Assembly (NCBI GenBank): GCA_024278415.1
Contig: JAJRTI010000600.1
Coordinates: 1 to 17,653, forward strand
DNA from: Planctomycetota bacterium
Lineage (GTDB): Bacteria > Planctomycetota > Brocadiia > JAJRTI01
Length of the DNA: 17,653 bases
Direction: 5' to 3'
Shown here: positions 1 to 7,718 of the stretch, in pieces
Position numbering within the stretch: position 1 is the first letter of the stretch
Layout: each line of letters starts with the position of its first letter
Program-made: the position numbers and the translations under genes
The notes under the pieces: generated by a model
The model's database searches: none
What the model saw: only the letters and a program-made list of their open reading frames with translations
Told to the model about the DNA's origin: nothing

Positions 1-34
1 CGTTGGCCCCATGAACGTGCGCGAGTTCAATGGA

Positions 35-63
35 CAGCGTTTCCGCTTGACGAAACGCTGTTT
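35..63 (+). terminator. Possible terminator hairpin at the window edge
   Basis: CAGCGTTTC (35-43) pairs perfectly with GAAACGCTG (52-60) around an 8-nt loop, and TTT follows on the plus strand. The stem is good but the T tract is only three bases, so this may be a weak terminator for a gene left of the window or simply another hairpin in a repeat-rich spacer. Confidence 0.3.
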
Positions 64-124
64 GGAAGCCCAACGGGCTTCCGGCTTCTAGCCCAGGGTT
101 GCGGCCGCAGGCCGCTACCCTGGG
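64..124 (+). repeat. Bipartite hairpin repeat, copy A
   Basis: A small hairpin (GGAAGCCC, loop AAC, GGGCTTCC at 64-82) is followed after 9 nt by a large one (92-124). The large stem pairs CCCAGGGT with ACCCTGGG, continues as GCGGCC with GGCCGC after one T-T mismatch, and has loop GCA. The arrangement matches copies at 199-289 and 7771-7860: a small CCC-AAC-GGG hairpin, a short linker, then a large CCCAGGGT/ACCCTGGG hairpin. Outside the stem tips the sequence differs from those copies, as expected for a family kept by structure. Confidence 0.65.
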
Positions 125-147
125 GCCAGGGCAGTCCTATTAAATTC

Positions 148-191
148 CCCCCCCCATCCGCCCGCCCTGCAGGGCGGGCGGATGGGGGGGG
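148..191. repeat. 44-bp perfect palindrome
   Basis: Centred on CTGCAG (167-172), the two 22-nt halves are exact reverse complements and end in an 8-base C run (148-155) and an 8-base G run (184-191). It sits between two oppositely oriented hairpin repeats. It has no T tract that would mark a terminator on either strand. Long perfect palindromes of this kind are usually dispersed repeats or ends of lost mobile elements; which applies cannot be told from one copy. Confidence 0.75.
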
Positions 192-198
192 AGCGAAG

Positions 199-289
199 CT
201 GTGCGCCTCAAAACCCAGGGTTGCGAGCTTCGCTCGCGAACCCTGGGCAGATATCCGGAATCCCGTTGGGATTCAGATACCCCAACACG
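199..289 (-). repeat. Bipartite hairpin repeat, copy B (inverted relative to copy C)
   Basis: The reverse complement of this stretch aligns with 7771-7860 over about 90 bases with one single-base gap and roughly ten mismatches by hand. On the plus strand the large hairpin is 214-247 (CCCAGGGTT pairing with AACCCTGGG, then GCGAGC with GCTCGC, one bulged G) and the small one is 258-274 (GAATCCC, loop GTT, GGGATTC). The shared tail reads TTTTGAGGCGCAC on the minus strand. It is in opposite orientation to copies A and C. Confidence 0.85.
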
Positions 290-386
290 CGGCGTTGCAC
301 GGAAGCTTTGACAGTATTCCGGTACCTGGCTGTTGTACTTGGCTGAAGTGTTACCTATAAACCACGTCGCCTCGCGCCGCACACAT

Positions 387-402
387 CGACAACATGTTGT
401 CG
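387..402. other. 16-bp palindrome downstream of the polysaccharide operon
   Basis: CGACAACATGTTGTCG is a perfect palindrome about 55 bp past the stop codon of the last minus-strand gene. No T run follows on the minus strand, so it is a poor intrinsic terminator. It could be a protein-binding dyad or chance. Confidence 0.3.
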
Positions 403-457
403 TTCGAAAACCGGTAAGGGCCTAAACGCGTGACACCAAACCGGCGCGCTTGGGCTG

Positions 458-2056
458 TCACTGCGGGACGTAGATGCCGCCAATGCCGACCTGGCGCTCG
501 AGTCGGTAGTGGGTGCGAATGGCGTCTTGCCATTCCGGGCCAAAGCGTTCGTCGGTGAGCATGCGCCGCGACGACCAGAAGCGCGGCGGGAGGGGGCCGT
601 ACATGCGAAAGTCAACGAGCGTCGCGGTCTGGATCGCCGCGAACCGGCCGTTGCGGATATCGTCGAGCACACGGCCGTATGCCGCGCGGACTTGCGGGAT
701 GGTCGGGTTGGCAACGGCCGCGCGGCGCCGGCCGCTGCCGCGGGCAACCCAGGCAAAGCGGGTCGGCGCCCCGAGTTGCGTGAGTATGAAGGGGTTGGCG
801 ACGACCGGCTTGCCCGCGGATATGAGATAGCCCGGGTCTTCTGCGAGGATGGGCCCATCCATCGAGGCCAAGTAGCGTTCCCAACGCTCCGCAGACGCCG
901 AGACGGGCGGGTCGATCGCGCCGCGCAGGGCCGGCCACTGGTAGGCCACGTGGGCAAGCGCAACGAGCAGAATGGCCGCACTCGCGGCAACTCGGGCTCG
1001 CAAGGTCGAGGGCGTCCTGATGACATCGTCGATGGCGAGAGCGGTGAGGACACAGGCCGCTGCTGCAAACTCGACGAGATAGAGGTAGGACACGCCGGCC
1101 TTGCCAAGCTGGACCAAGAGCAAGGTGTTGAAAGCGAGATACAGGAGCAAGAGCCGCCGCGGCGAGCGCCAGCGCCTGCGGAGGATCGTCGTCGCTATGG
1201 CAAGGCATGAGCCGAGCACAAAAACAGCGCCGCCGCGGCGAAGCAATCCGCGCACGTAGCGCCAGACGTGCATCCAGTCCATGCGCGTCCAGGTGAAGCC
1301 GAGGATGTTCTTGAGGAAGAGGCCCCCGGTCGCGAGTTGCAGCGCGAGAAGAATCGCAAGACCGCAGCCGGCAAGGAGGGCGAGGGACTTGACGGCCTTG
1401 CGTCGGTCGGTGATGAAAAGGTAGACGATGGCCGCGGCCGCGCCGGCGACCGCGGACTGCTTGGTGTACCCGGCGAGGAGGAAGAACACGACCGGCGCCA
1501 CCCAGCCGCGCGTCCCGGCTTGGCGATGGACGAGCCAGACGCCCGCGATGCTGAACGCGGCCGCCAGCACGTCCACTCGGCACGTTGGCCCCAGCAAACC
1601 GATGCAGTCGACGGAGTAGATCATGAGCCCGGCCGCGCAGGCCAGGGGCTTGCACGAGGTCTCACGAGAGACGATGCCCGCGGTGGCGAGGCTGATGAGG
1701 AGGAAGCCCAGGAACGTGATGGCGCGGCCCGGCGCGAAGCTCGATGGCCCGGCAAGCCAAACGCCGACAGCGCAGAGCGCATGGTAGACCGGCGGGTAGT
1801 TGCAGACCAGCAGCGGGTAGTCCCTGAGGCCGCGGTAGGGCGACTCGCCGCGCGCGAGCGCTTGCGCATCGGCGAGCACGAACGCCTCACCGTTTTCCCA
1901 CACGTGAGGGAACGCGATGAGCTGGTACGAATTGGCCAGAAACGCGGCCGCCGGGAGAGCGAAGATCGCGGCGAGCGCGAAGGCCGTTCGGCGTCCCGCG
2001 GAGTTCTGCAAGTCCGCCGGCGCGGCGAGGGGCTCGATGGCGGGATCAGCGGTCAT
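458..2056 (-). CDS. GT-C type integral membrane glycosyltransferase
   Basis: A 532-aa polytopic membrane protein that probably transfers a sugar from a lipid-linked donor on the outer side of the inner membrane. After a short cytoplasmic N-terminus the first hydrophobic segment (about residues 25-48) is followed by a loop with NGE (55-57) and NYPPVYH (86-92). This early acidic loop is where GT-C enzymes of the ArnT/RgtA-like group carry a catalytic Asp or Glu. Several more hydrophobic stretches follow to about residue 365, then a soluble C-terminal domain of roughly 165 residues. Its start overlaps the stop of the upstream ROK-kinase gene by 4 bp (ATGA), so translation is probably coupled. 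It looks like the last gene of the minus-strand polysaccharide block. Acceptor and sugar cannot be read from the sequence. A sugar-binding membrane protein without activity is a weaker alternative. Confidence 0.88.
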   Translation of the reverse strand: MTADPAIEPLAAPADLQNSAGRRTAFALAAIFALPAAAFLANSYQLIAFPHVWENGEAFVLADAQALARGESPYRGLRDYPLLVCNYPPVYHALCAVGVWLAGPSSFAPGRAITFLGFLLISLATAGIVSRETSCKPLACAAGLMIYSVDCIGLLGPTCRVDVLAAAFSIAGVWLVHRQAGTRGWVAPVVFFLLAGYTKQSAVAGAAAAIVYLFITDRRKAVKSLALLAGCGLAILLALQLATGGLFLKNILGFTWTRMDWMHVWRYVRGLLRRGGAVFVLGSCLAIATTILRRRWRSPRRLLLLYLAFNTLLLVQLGKAGVSYLYLVEFAAAACVLTALAIDDVIRTPSTLRARVAASAAILLVALAHVAYQWPALRGAIDPPVSASAERWERYLASMDGPILAEDPGYLISAGKPVVANPFILTQLGAPTRFAWVARGSGRRRAAVANPTIPQVRAAYGRVLDDIRNGRFAAIQTATLVDFRMYGPLPPRFWSSRRMLTDERFGPEWQDAIRTHYRLERQVGIGGIYVPQ

Positions 2057-3420
2057 GACGTTCCGCCCGTGGTTCGCATGCTCGACGCGTACGCCGCGGC
2101 TACGGCTTGTCCAAATTCGAGCACGGTGGCCACGTCCATGCCGGCTGGCGGCGTGGGGAAGTGTAGCGCAACGTGGCCAGCCAGAGCGGGGAAGCGGTCT
2201 GCAAGGGCGCGCCGCGCGGAGTCGATGATGATCTCACCGGAAGAGCCTGAGACAACGCGGCCCACCAGCACGACGTGGGACATGGCGAAGTAGCCGTGGA
2301 ACTCGGCGATTGCGATGGCCAGGAATTCGCCCACGCGCGCGAAGATCGCGCGAACCGCGGCATCGCCTTCGGCCGCGAGGCGCTGCAAGTGGCGCAGCTT
2401 CTCCGCGAGCAACGGTGTATTCGGGAGGGCGATGCCGGCCTGCTCGGCAAGCCGGAAGACGGCATTCTGCGAGCAGTAGTGGAGCGCCGGCCCGCGCGTG
2501 TGGTTGTAGATGTGCTCGGGCGCCTGCGGGCTCATGTCGACGATGGCCTTGCCGATCTCGCACAGCATCCCCGTGGGGCGGCCGGATTCGTCGATGAAGC
2601 CCGCGCCGAGCCCGGTGCCAAGTGACAAGCCCAGCACCCGGCCGAGGCCCATGTTCACGTGCGCCCAGAGCGGCGTCATGTCGCCATCGTGGTAAGCGCA
2701 CACGGGCGCGCCAGAAAAGCGGTCCGACACGCGGGCCGCCAGGGGCGTGATCCACCCATCAAACTCGGCCCGCGGGAGGGGCGAGAAGATGCCGCTGGCC
2801 ATGATGCGGTCGCGCACGATGATCCCCGCGCTGCTGATGCCGATGCCGTCAGGCGCGGTCCAGCCGGCCGCGGCTGTGGCCTTTGCGGCTAAGTCGCACA
2901 CCACGTCGAGCGCTTGTGCGCCGCGCGTGAATGAGCGTGGCGCCCAGTCGCGCTTTTCCTGGAAGAGCAACTCGCCGGCCGCGAGCGCGACGACTTTGGC
3001 GTCAGAGCCGCCGAGGTCGACGCCGACGTGCTTGCCGGTTCGGGGCTCGCCCCAAGGGCGCCGCGAGGGGGCGGGGCAGGCCGCGGCGTCAGCGACATGC
3101 TCCCGTATGATCGCAAGAGGAGCGCCGTAAATGTGTTGAAGCAGCGCGGCCTGGTGTGCGAAGGGTCCGGCCTCAGTGAAGGCGTTGGCAAGCGAAGCGA
3201 ACAGGGAGTCGTCGCAGTCGACGACGACTCGCGTCGCGCCAACGGCCCAAAGCCGGTTGTGGAGATACACCGCCGGGTAGCGGCCCGCGCGGTCGGCGCG
3301 GAAGCGGGTCGCGTAGGTCCGTCGGCCGGCGTGGCCCCCGCTGAGTTGGATAGCGAACCGCGCGGCTCCCGCGTCGCTGCCGCCTGCTCGCTCCGGCCAA
3401 TCCGTGATCGGCTCGATCAT
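2053..3420 (-). CDS. ROK-family sugar kinase-like protein with N-terminal extension
   Basis: A 455-aa protein whose residues from about 131 on resemble a ROK kinase of the actin-like ATPase fold: DLGGSDAKVVAL (135-146) as phosphate motif 1, AYHDGDMTPLW (242-252) with candidate catalytic Asp245 or Asp247, and SLGTGLGAGF (266-275) as phosphate motif 2. The usual ROK zinc motif (CxCGxxGCxE) is missing; the equivalent stretch near residues 287-325 has isolated Cys287 and Cys316 only. Residues 1-130 are an extra region I do not recognise. ATG at 3420 is chosen because AAAGG lies 6 nt upstream and codons further upstream read through repeats. The stop overlaps the next gene, a GT-C glycosyltransferase, by 4 bp. 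A role in supplying or sensing a sugar for the polysaccharide is inferred. No helix-turn-helix is evident, so a transcriptional repressor is less likely. Confidence 0.85.
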   Translation of the reverse strand: MIEPITDWPERAGGSDAGAARFAIQLSGGHAGRRTYATRFRADRAGRYPAVYLHNRLWAVGATRVVVDCDDSLFASLANAFTEAGPFAHQAALLQHIYGAPLAIIREHVADAAACPAPSRRPWGEPRTGKHVGVDLGGSDAKVVALAAGELLFQEKRDWAPRSFTRGAQALDVVCDLAAKATAAAGWTAPDGIGISSAGIIVRDRIMASGIFSPLPRAEFDGWITPLAARVSDRFSGAPVCAYHDGDMTPLWAHVNMGLGRVLGLSLGTGLGAGFIDESGRPTGMLCEIGKAIVDMSPQAPEHIYNHTRGPALHYCSQNAVFRLAEQAGIALPNTPLLAEKLRHLQRLAAEGDAAVRAIFARVGEFLAIAIAEFHGYFAMSHVVLVGRVVSGSSGEIIIDSARRALADRFPALAGHVALHFPTPPAGMDVATVLEFGQAVAAAYASSMRTTGGTS

Positions 3421-3618
3421 TGCGCACCTTTCAGGCTTTGGGTAGCCGCATGCGCCAGCATGCGGGCGGGGCGTCAAGCGATTCACCAGATTGCCCGAAT
3501 TCGGGCGAATTCGGCTGCCGCACACGCTCAGCACGAACGGCGGGTTTCGGAGGACGCCCTCACGGGCCGCACTACGAACGGGCGTCGACGGGCCCGACAC
3601 TTCAGCCGTGACACGACA
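3421..3618. promoter_or_regulatory. ROK-gene leader with hairpin and GAATTC palindromes
   Basis: This spacer precedes the ROK-like gene on the minus strand. It holds a perfect 8-bp hairpin, CCGCATGC with GCATGCGG around GCCA (3446-3465), about 26 bp before the start codon. It also holds a 14-bp palindrome GCCCGAATTCGGGC (3493-3506), immediately followed by a second CGAATTCGG (3507-3514). Paired palindromes before a kinase gene could be operator sites. I see no clear -35/-10 pair, so a promoter is not claimed. Confidence 0.35.
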
Positions 3619-3993
3619 CTAGGCTGGCTTGAACTTGCCCCTTGGCTCAATCTGCTCGACGCTGTCGCAAGCGGCGATTTCGACGGCCTGCGCAAGGCTG
3701 AGGTCGGCGAGCGCGAGTGGACCAGGCAGTTCGTCTTTGAAGATCGTCAGCACGCCGGGGGGCGGGTCGAAGCCGGCCACGGTGGCGGCGTCGGCATTGC
3801 AGATTCGCCAATGCTCTCGTACGGATGGTTCGGCCGCGAACGCGTCTGCGTCCCGCAAGAGAATCGTCGCGGGGCCGAGACGGCCTTCGGCCGCGTCATT
3901 GGCTGTCATGTGTAGCTTGCGGCCGCGCGGGTCGGTTCGGTTGCTTGGCGGCTTGTGGAGTTCGAGTTCCGCAATGAGGTCGTTGGTCGGCAT
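3619..3993 (-). CDS. Small protein of unknown function
   Basis: A 124-aa predicted soluble protein without signal peptide or membrane segment. I do not recognise a family. The middle contains ATILLRDADAF (about 42-52) and the C-terminal part VLTIFKDELPG with an amphipathic run rich in Asp, Glu and Ala (about 92-111), so the C-terminal half is acidic. Codon third positions are mostly G or C as in the neighbouring genes, and it lies in the 3' spacer of a co-directional GT-C gene (75 bp gap), which argues for a real gene. Against it, the Shine-Dalgarno site before ATG 3993 is weak and other frames are also open here. It may belong to the polysaccharide operon. Confidence 0.55.
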   Translation of the reverse strand: MPTNDLIAELELHKPPSNRTDPRGRKLHMTANDAAEGRLGPATILLRDADAFAAEPSVREHWRICNADAATVAGFDPPPGVLTIFKDELPGPLALADLSLAQAVEIAACDSVEQIEPRGKFKPA

Positions 3994-4068
3994 GGCGAAG
4001 TCCGTTGAGATGAAGTGCAGGGCGCGAAGGCCTTCCGCTCCAGCTTGTCGGCTTGAAGCGAGGCTTCG

Positions 4069-5889
4069 CTATCCGGGCAGGTCCGCCCGGCGCAGGAGGA
4101 TCATGCGCGGGTTGGCGTAGCGCATGTCCTCCGGCGCGTCCGAGTTGTCGAGCAGGAATCCCGTCCACTTGAGGAACGCGCGTGTGGAATACGACGCGGG
4201 GGCGGTGTGCGCGTAAATGAAAGGGCTTGTGGCGAACTCGCGGATCGGCGAGTAGCGGTGGTAGTTGAAGACTTCGCGCCAGAAACGCTCCCGCTCGGGG
4301 GTGGGCTTGCGGAGAATGGGGTCGCGGTGGCGGCTGCTGATGAGGAAGTAGTCGGGCCGCAGCTCTCGGAGCTTGTCTGCGTCGTAGCCTGTGACGACCA
4401 CTGGGTGGCGGGCTTCGTTGATGGGGGGGGTGTCATACTGCCAGGGCACTTCGGGCATGCCGATGGTGGAGCCGGCAGGCACGTGGCGGGCAATCCACTC
4501 GGCCGCGGCCAGGCGAATGTCCCGAGCGCGGAAGAGGCGCGTGTAGGCCAGGCTCTTGCACAGGCAGGTGGACACGACCAAGGCCGCGCACAGCCACATG
4601 AGGACGCGGCGCGCGGGGGCGAATGGAAACGCGCTCCAGCCGGCAGTAACAAAGCGGCCCGCGAGCAGGGCCAAGAAGGGCAGCAGGAGCATGAGGTGCC
4701 GGGCGTACACCGTGCCGATCGCGCCCATGGTGAGGTAGACCAGAGCGAAGCCGGCGATGATGATCCACACGCGGCGCCCTTGGAGCACGAGGGCGCGCAC
4801 GATGGCGCCGAACGTCAAGACGAGCGGCCACGGCCCTGTCGTGCGCATGAGCACGTCCGCGGGACCGTAGAACGCGCGCGCGGCCATGCGCGTGAATCGC
4901 GGCCACCAGCTTGCGGCCGCGGCGGGCTCGGCGCCAGCATTGATCGCCACGGACGTGACCTCGCCCGAGAAAATGCGCCAGAATTCGAGCGGGTGCAAAA
5001 CGACTTGAAAGTTGAGCAGGGCAAACACGCCGAGCGCAGAGCCTAGGCCCACGAGCACGGGACGGCCCCAAGCGCGCTCAAGCTTCTCGAACCACCGATA
5101 GCGCCATGACGCGCGCAAGGCCGCCGCGAGGGGGATCATGGGCAGGAGCACCCCGGCTTGGTATTTCGCGCTCATCGCGAGCCCGAAGGCAATGCCCGCA
5201 AGAAGAGGCCAGCGCGCGCGGTGGGAGGCATACGTGCGCAAGCAAAAGTACACGCCGAGGCTCGCGAAGAAGAGCATGGGCACGTCGCCAGTCATGTAGT
5301 GCATGTGCACCGTGAGGAGAGGCGACACCGCGGCGATAAGCGCCGCGACCTCCGCGGTCTGGCGGTCGTAGAAGAAGCGCGCGGCCAAGTAGATGGCCAG
5401 CACCGTGGCGACGCCGAACAACACGACCAGGAGCCGGCCGACGCGGTACATGCGCGCAATCGCGTCGGGGTGCTTGAAGTAGTACGTCACGTCGTGGGTG
5501 AGCGTCACGTAGCCCACGAGCCGCGCGGCCGCCAAGCCGAAGCCCTCGATGTAGAAAATGAGGCTGGGCCACCCATACAAGCCCGTGGAAAAATCGCCGG
5601 CCAGCGGGTCCATGTTCGCCAAGCCCTTGAGCACGTAATGCTCGTCGGGGTGGCGAGAGCGGATGGCGTTGAAGGTGGACCGCGGCCGAGGCGCGGCGTT
5701 GCTGAACTCAGGATAGATGTGAGCGCTCGCCCTGACCTCGTCCACAGGCACGCGCGGGTACTTGCCGTCCGGGAAGTAGAAGGCGTTTCGCTCGGCGGAG
5801 GGCAGGCCCCAGTCCAGCCCCATGACGCCAAGTGCGAAAGCGATCAGCACGATCGCGATCACAAAGATGCGCTCGCGCCATCGCCTCAT
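4069..5889 (-). CDS. GT-C type integral membrane glycosyltransferase (PMT/ArnT-like)
   Basis: A 606-aa membrane protein with a first transmembrane segment at about residues 7-28 and a long periplasmic loop carrying HPDEH (80-84), the acidic motif typical of the dolichyl-mannosyltransferase/ArnT fold. About ten further hydrophobic segments run to about residue 450, and a soluble C-terminal domain of about 150 residues follows. It probably moves a sugar from a polyprenyl-phosphate donor to a glycan or protein. ATG 5889 is preferred over an in-frame ATG 18 bp upstream because GGAG lies 6 nt before it and it overlaps the methyltransferase stop in an ATGA. That places it third in the rfbB operon. 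It is similar in design to the GT-C protein at 458-2056 but not an obvious recent duplicate. Donor and acceptor are unknown. Confidence 0.92.
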   Translation of the reverse strand: MRRWRERIFVIAIVLIAFALGVMGLDWGLPSAERNAFYFPDGKYPRVPVDEVRASAHIYPEFSNAAPRPRSTFNAIRSRHPDEHYVLKGLANMDPLAGDFSTGLYGWPSLIFYIEGFGLAAARLVGYVTLTHDVTYYFKHPDAIARMYRVGRLLVVLFGVATVLAIYLAARFFYDRQTAEVAALIAAVSPLLTVHMHYMTGDVPMLFFASLGVYFCLRTYASHRARWPLLAGIAFGLAMSAKYQAGVLLPMIPLAAALRASWRYRWFEKLERAWGRPVLVGLGSALGVFALLNFQVVLHPLEFWRIFSGEVTSVAINAGAEPAAAASWWPRFTRMAARAFYGPADVLMRTTGPWPLVLTFGAIVRALVLQGRRVWIIIAGFALVYLTMGAIGTVYARHLMLLLPFLALLAGRFVTAGWSAFPFAPARRVLMWLCAALVVSTCLCKSLAYTRLFRARDIRLAAAEWIARHVPAGSTIGMPEVPWQYDTPPINEARHPVVVTGYDADKLRELRPDYFLISSRHRDPILRKPTPERERFWREVFNYHRYSPIREFATSPFIYAHTAPASYSTRAFLKWTGFLLDNSDAPEDMRYANPRMILLRRADLPG

Positions 5890-6626
5890 GTCTTCTCCGC
5901 AACACAAAGGATACTCAGGCCGAAGGGGGCGTTGGCCCAGCGCAGCGCGCAGCGCTCAAGCGCCATGACCGCGGCGAGGGCGGTGTTGACGGCGCTGGGC
6001 GTCGGGCGCAAGTCCGACTCCCCCTGCCGCTGCCGCTTGCGCCGCCATCGCGTCAGGGCGATAAGGGGAAAGAGCACAAAGTTCCAGTGCGTCATGCGCC
6101 GCACGTGGAGGCCCGCGGCGCGCACCTTTTCAGATAGCTCGCGGCGGGTGTAGCGGCGCTGCGTGTGGATCGCGGCGTCATGGCTGCTGCGCAACGCCTC
6201 GTACGCGGGCAAGTTCAGCACGAGCCCGCCGCCGGGTTTGAGCACGCGGCGAAGCTCGCGGAGCGCGGCCACGTCGTCCTTCACGTTGGCATGGTAAAGC
6301 ACGTCCATCGACAGGACAAGATCGAACGTTTCGTCTGCGAAAGGCAGGCGCTCTGTGGAACCTTGGCAAAGGGGGCAGTCGAGGCGGCGGCTCGCGTGGC
6401 TGAGCGCATGCATGGACGCATCCATGCCGATGGCCGCGCGGCCGGGAAAATGCGCGAGCATGCCGCCCGCGCCGCAGCCGGCGTCGAGGATGCGCGCGTG
6501 GGGCCGGCCAAGCCAAGGCCGCGCGAGTAGGAGCACCAGGCGCTGGAGCGCCAGATACCACCAGTGCCGCGTGTCGAAGTGGGCGAGCTTGTCGAACTCC
6601 AACGGATCCACTTCAGCGTCCGCCAT
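5886..6626 (-). CDS. Class I SAM-dependent methyltransferase
   Basis: A 246-aa cytoplasmic enzyme of the Methyltransf_11 type. Motif I is ILDAGCGAGG (46-55), the acidic residue ending strand 2 is in IGMDAS, and a later motif FDLVLSMDVLYH precedes LRELRRVLKPGGGLVLNLPA, the usual post-motif helix and strand. The C-terminal third has a hydrophobic stretch (FVLFPLIALT) that might touch the membrane. The start lies inside the end of rfbB (14-bp overlap) and the stop overlaps the next glycosyltransferase by 4 bp, so the three are made together. Methylation of a deoxysugar, a glycan end or a lipid carrier product is the likely job, inferred from context only. No strong Shine-Dalgarno precedes the start; coupling to rfbB translation would explain that. 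Confidence 0.93.
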   Translation of the reverse strand: MADAEVDPLEFDKLAHFDTRHWWYLALQRLVLLLARPWLGRPHARILDAGCGAGGMLAHFPGRAAIGMDASMHALSHASRRLDCPLCQGSTERLPFADETFDLVLSMDVLYHANVKDDVAALRELRRVLKPGGGLVLNLPAYEALRSSHDAAIHTQRRYTRRELSEKVRAAGLHVRRMTHWNFVLFPLIALTRWRRKRQRQGESDLRPTPSAVNTALAAVMALERCALRWANAPFGLSILCVAEKT

Positions 6627-7611
6627 ACTGGCGTTTGTAGTAATCCCAGTAGCCCTCGTCCTTGAGGCTGCGCCACCAGTCTAGGTTTGCCATATACCAG
6701 CGCACCGTGCGCCGGATACCCTCCTCAAACGGCATCTGCGGCTCCCAACCCAGGGCGCGCAGCTTGGTGGAATCCAGCGAGTAGCGCCGGTCGTGGCCCT
6801 CACGGTCGCGCACGTGTTCGATCAGGTCGTGTCCCTTTCCCGTCTCTTGAAGGATCAGTTCCACGAGTTCGATGTTTTCTCGCTCGTTGCCGCCCGCGAT
6901 ATTGTAGACCTCGCCCTCGGTCCCCTTCTCGATGAGCAACTCGATCGCCGCGCAGTGGTCCTCCACGTGGAGCCAGTCGCGCACTTGCTTGCCGTCGCCG
7001 TACACGGGCAGCTTGCGGTCGTCGATGGCGTTTGTGGTGAAGAGCGGGAGCATCTTCTCCGGATACTGGTTCGGCCCATAGTTGTTGGAGGCGCGCGTGA
7101 TGATGACCGGCACGCCGTGGGTGACCCAATACGAATACGCGAGCCGGTCCGCGCCGCACTTGCTCGCGGAGTAGGGGTTGCGCGGGTTGAGGGGATCCTC
7201 CTCGGTGAACCCGCGCTCGGTAGCGACGCCGTAGACTTCGTCCGTGCTGATCTGGACGAACTTGCCCACGTCGTGGCGCCGCGCCACTTCGAGCAACACG
7301 AACGTGCCCTTCACGTCGGTGTCGATGAACTCGCCCGCGCTGAGGATGCTGCGGTCCACGTGCGACTCCGCCGCGAAGTTGACCATGACCGAGACGTGCT
7401 CGGCCTTGACGACGTGGTCGACGAACTCGTCGTTGCAGATATCCCCGCGGTAGAAGCAGAAGTTGGGCAGATCGGCGACGTCAGCCAGGTTGTCGAGGTT
7501 GCCGGCGTAGGTGAGCTTGTCGTAGACCACCACCTTCTGGCCGGCCTTGGCCAAGCGTCGGGCGAAGTGGCTGCCGATGAATCCTGCGCCGCCCGTGACA
7601 AGATAGGACAT
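6613..7611 (-). CDS. rfbB: dTDP-glucose 4,6-dehydratase
   Basis: A 332-aa extended short-chain dehydrogenase that converts dTDP-D-glucose to dTDP-4-keto-6-deoxy-D-glucose, the gateway to rhamnose and other deoxysugars. It shows the NAD-binding GGAGFIG (7-13), the Thr-Asp-Glu catalytic set in STDEVYG (122-128), YSASK with Tyr147 and Lys151, and the substrate-binding RDREGHDRRY (268-277). Length is that of the family. A strong Shine-Dalgarno (AAGGAG, 8 nt before ATG) fixes the start. It is the first gene of the minus-strand block behind a predicted sigma-70 promoter. The rest of the dTDP-rhamnose pathway (thymidylyltransferase, epimerase, reductase) is not in this window, so it must be elsewhere or the product feeds another deoxysugar. 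Confidence 0.97.
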   Translation of the reverse strand: MSYLVTGGAGFIGSHFARRLAKAGQKVVVYDKLTYAGNLDNLADVADLPNFCFYRGDICNDEFVDHVVKAEHVSVMVNFAAESHVDRSILSAGEFIDTDVKGTFVLLEVARRHDVGKFVQISTDEVYGVATERGFTEEDPLNPRNPYSASKCGADRLAYSYWVTHGVPVIITRASNNYGPNQYPEKMLPLFTTNAIDDRKLPVYGDGKQVRDWLHVEDHCAAIELLIEKGTEGEVYNIAGGNERENIELVELILQETGKGHDLIEHVRDREGHDRRYSLDSTKLRALGWEPQMPFEEGIRRTVRWYMANLDWWRSLKDEGYWDYYKRQYGGR

Positions 7612-7681
7612 GGTATATACTCCTTGAGCCCGTCTCCGCTAGGAACCCTCAGGGCACACCATGCGGAGGATCAGCACTGCA

Positions 7682-7718
7682 AGGCCACATTATACCGCGG
7701 CTGGCAGAGGAAAGGCAA
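7682..7718 (-). promoter_or_regulatory. Predicted sigma-70 promoter of the rfbB operon
   Basis: On the minus strand TTGCCT (7713-7718) and a consensus TATAAT (7689-7694) are separated by 18 bp. The predicted start near 7682 gives a leader of about 70 nt before rfbB. The -10 is perfect and the -35 has four of six consensus bases. Confidence 0.65.

Larger units (their letters stand above)
1..457. other. Gene-free left flank rich in hairpin repeats
   Basis: I see no convincing gene here. The stretch lies beyond the 3' end of the leftmost minus-strand gene. It holds a 9-bp hairpin (35-43 with 52-60), two copies of a bipartite hairpin repeat in opposite orientation (64-124 and 199-289), a 44-bp perfect palindrome between them (148-191), and a 16-bp palindrome CGACAACATGTTGTCG (387-402). 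Short reading frames cross these repeats but show no family resemblance. The first 60 bases may hold the tail of a gene from outside the window, which cannot be judged from this much sequence. Confidence 0.7.

Noticed and set aside
2..91. C-terminal tail of a plus-strand gene entering from the left (29 codons)
   Set aside because: The frame is too short to judge and runs into hairpin repeat A before its stop.
3421..3600. N-terminal extension of the ROK-like protein to 3600
   Set aside because: The extra 60 residues translate the hairpin and palindrome spacer, and ATG 3420 has a good ribosome site.
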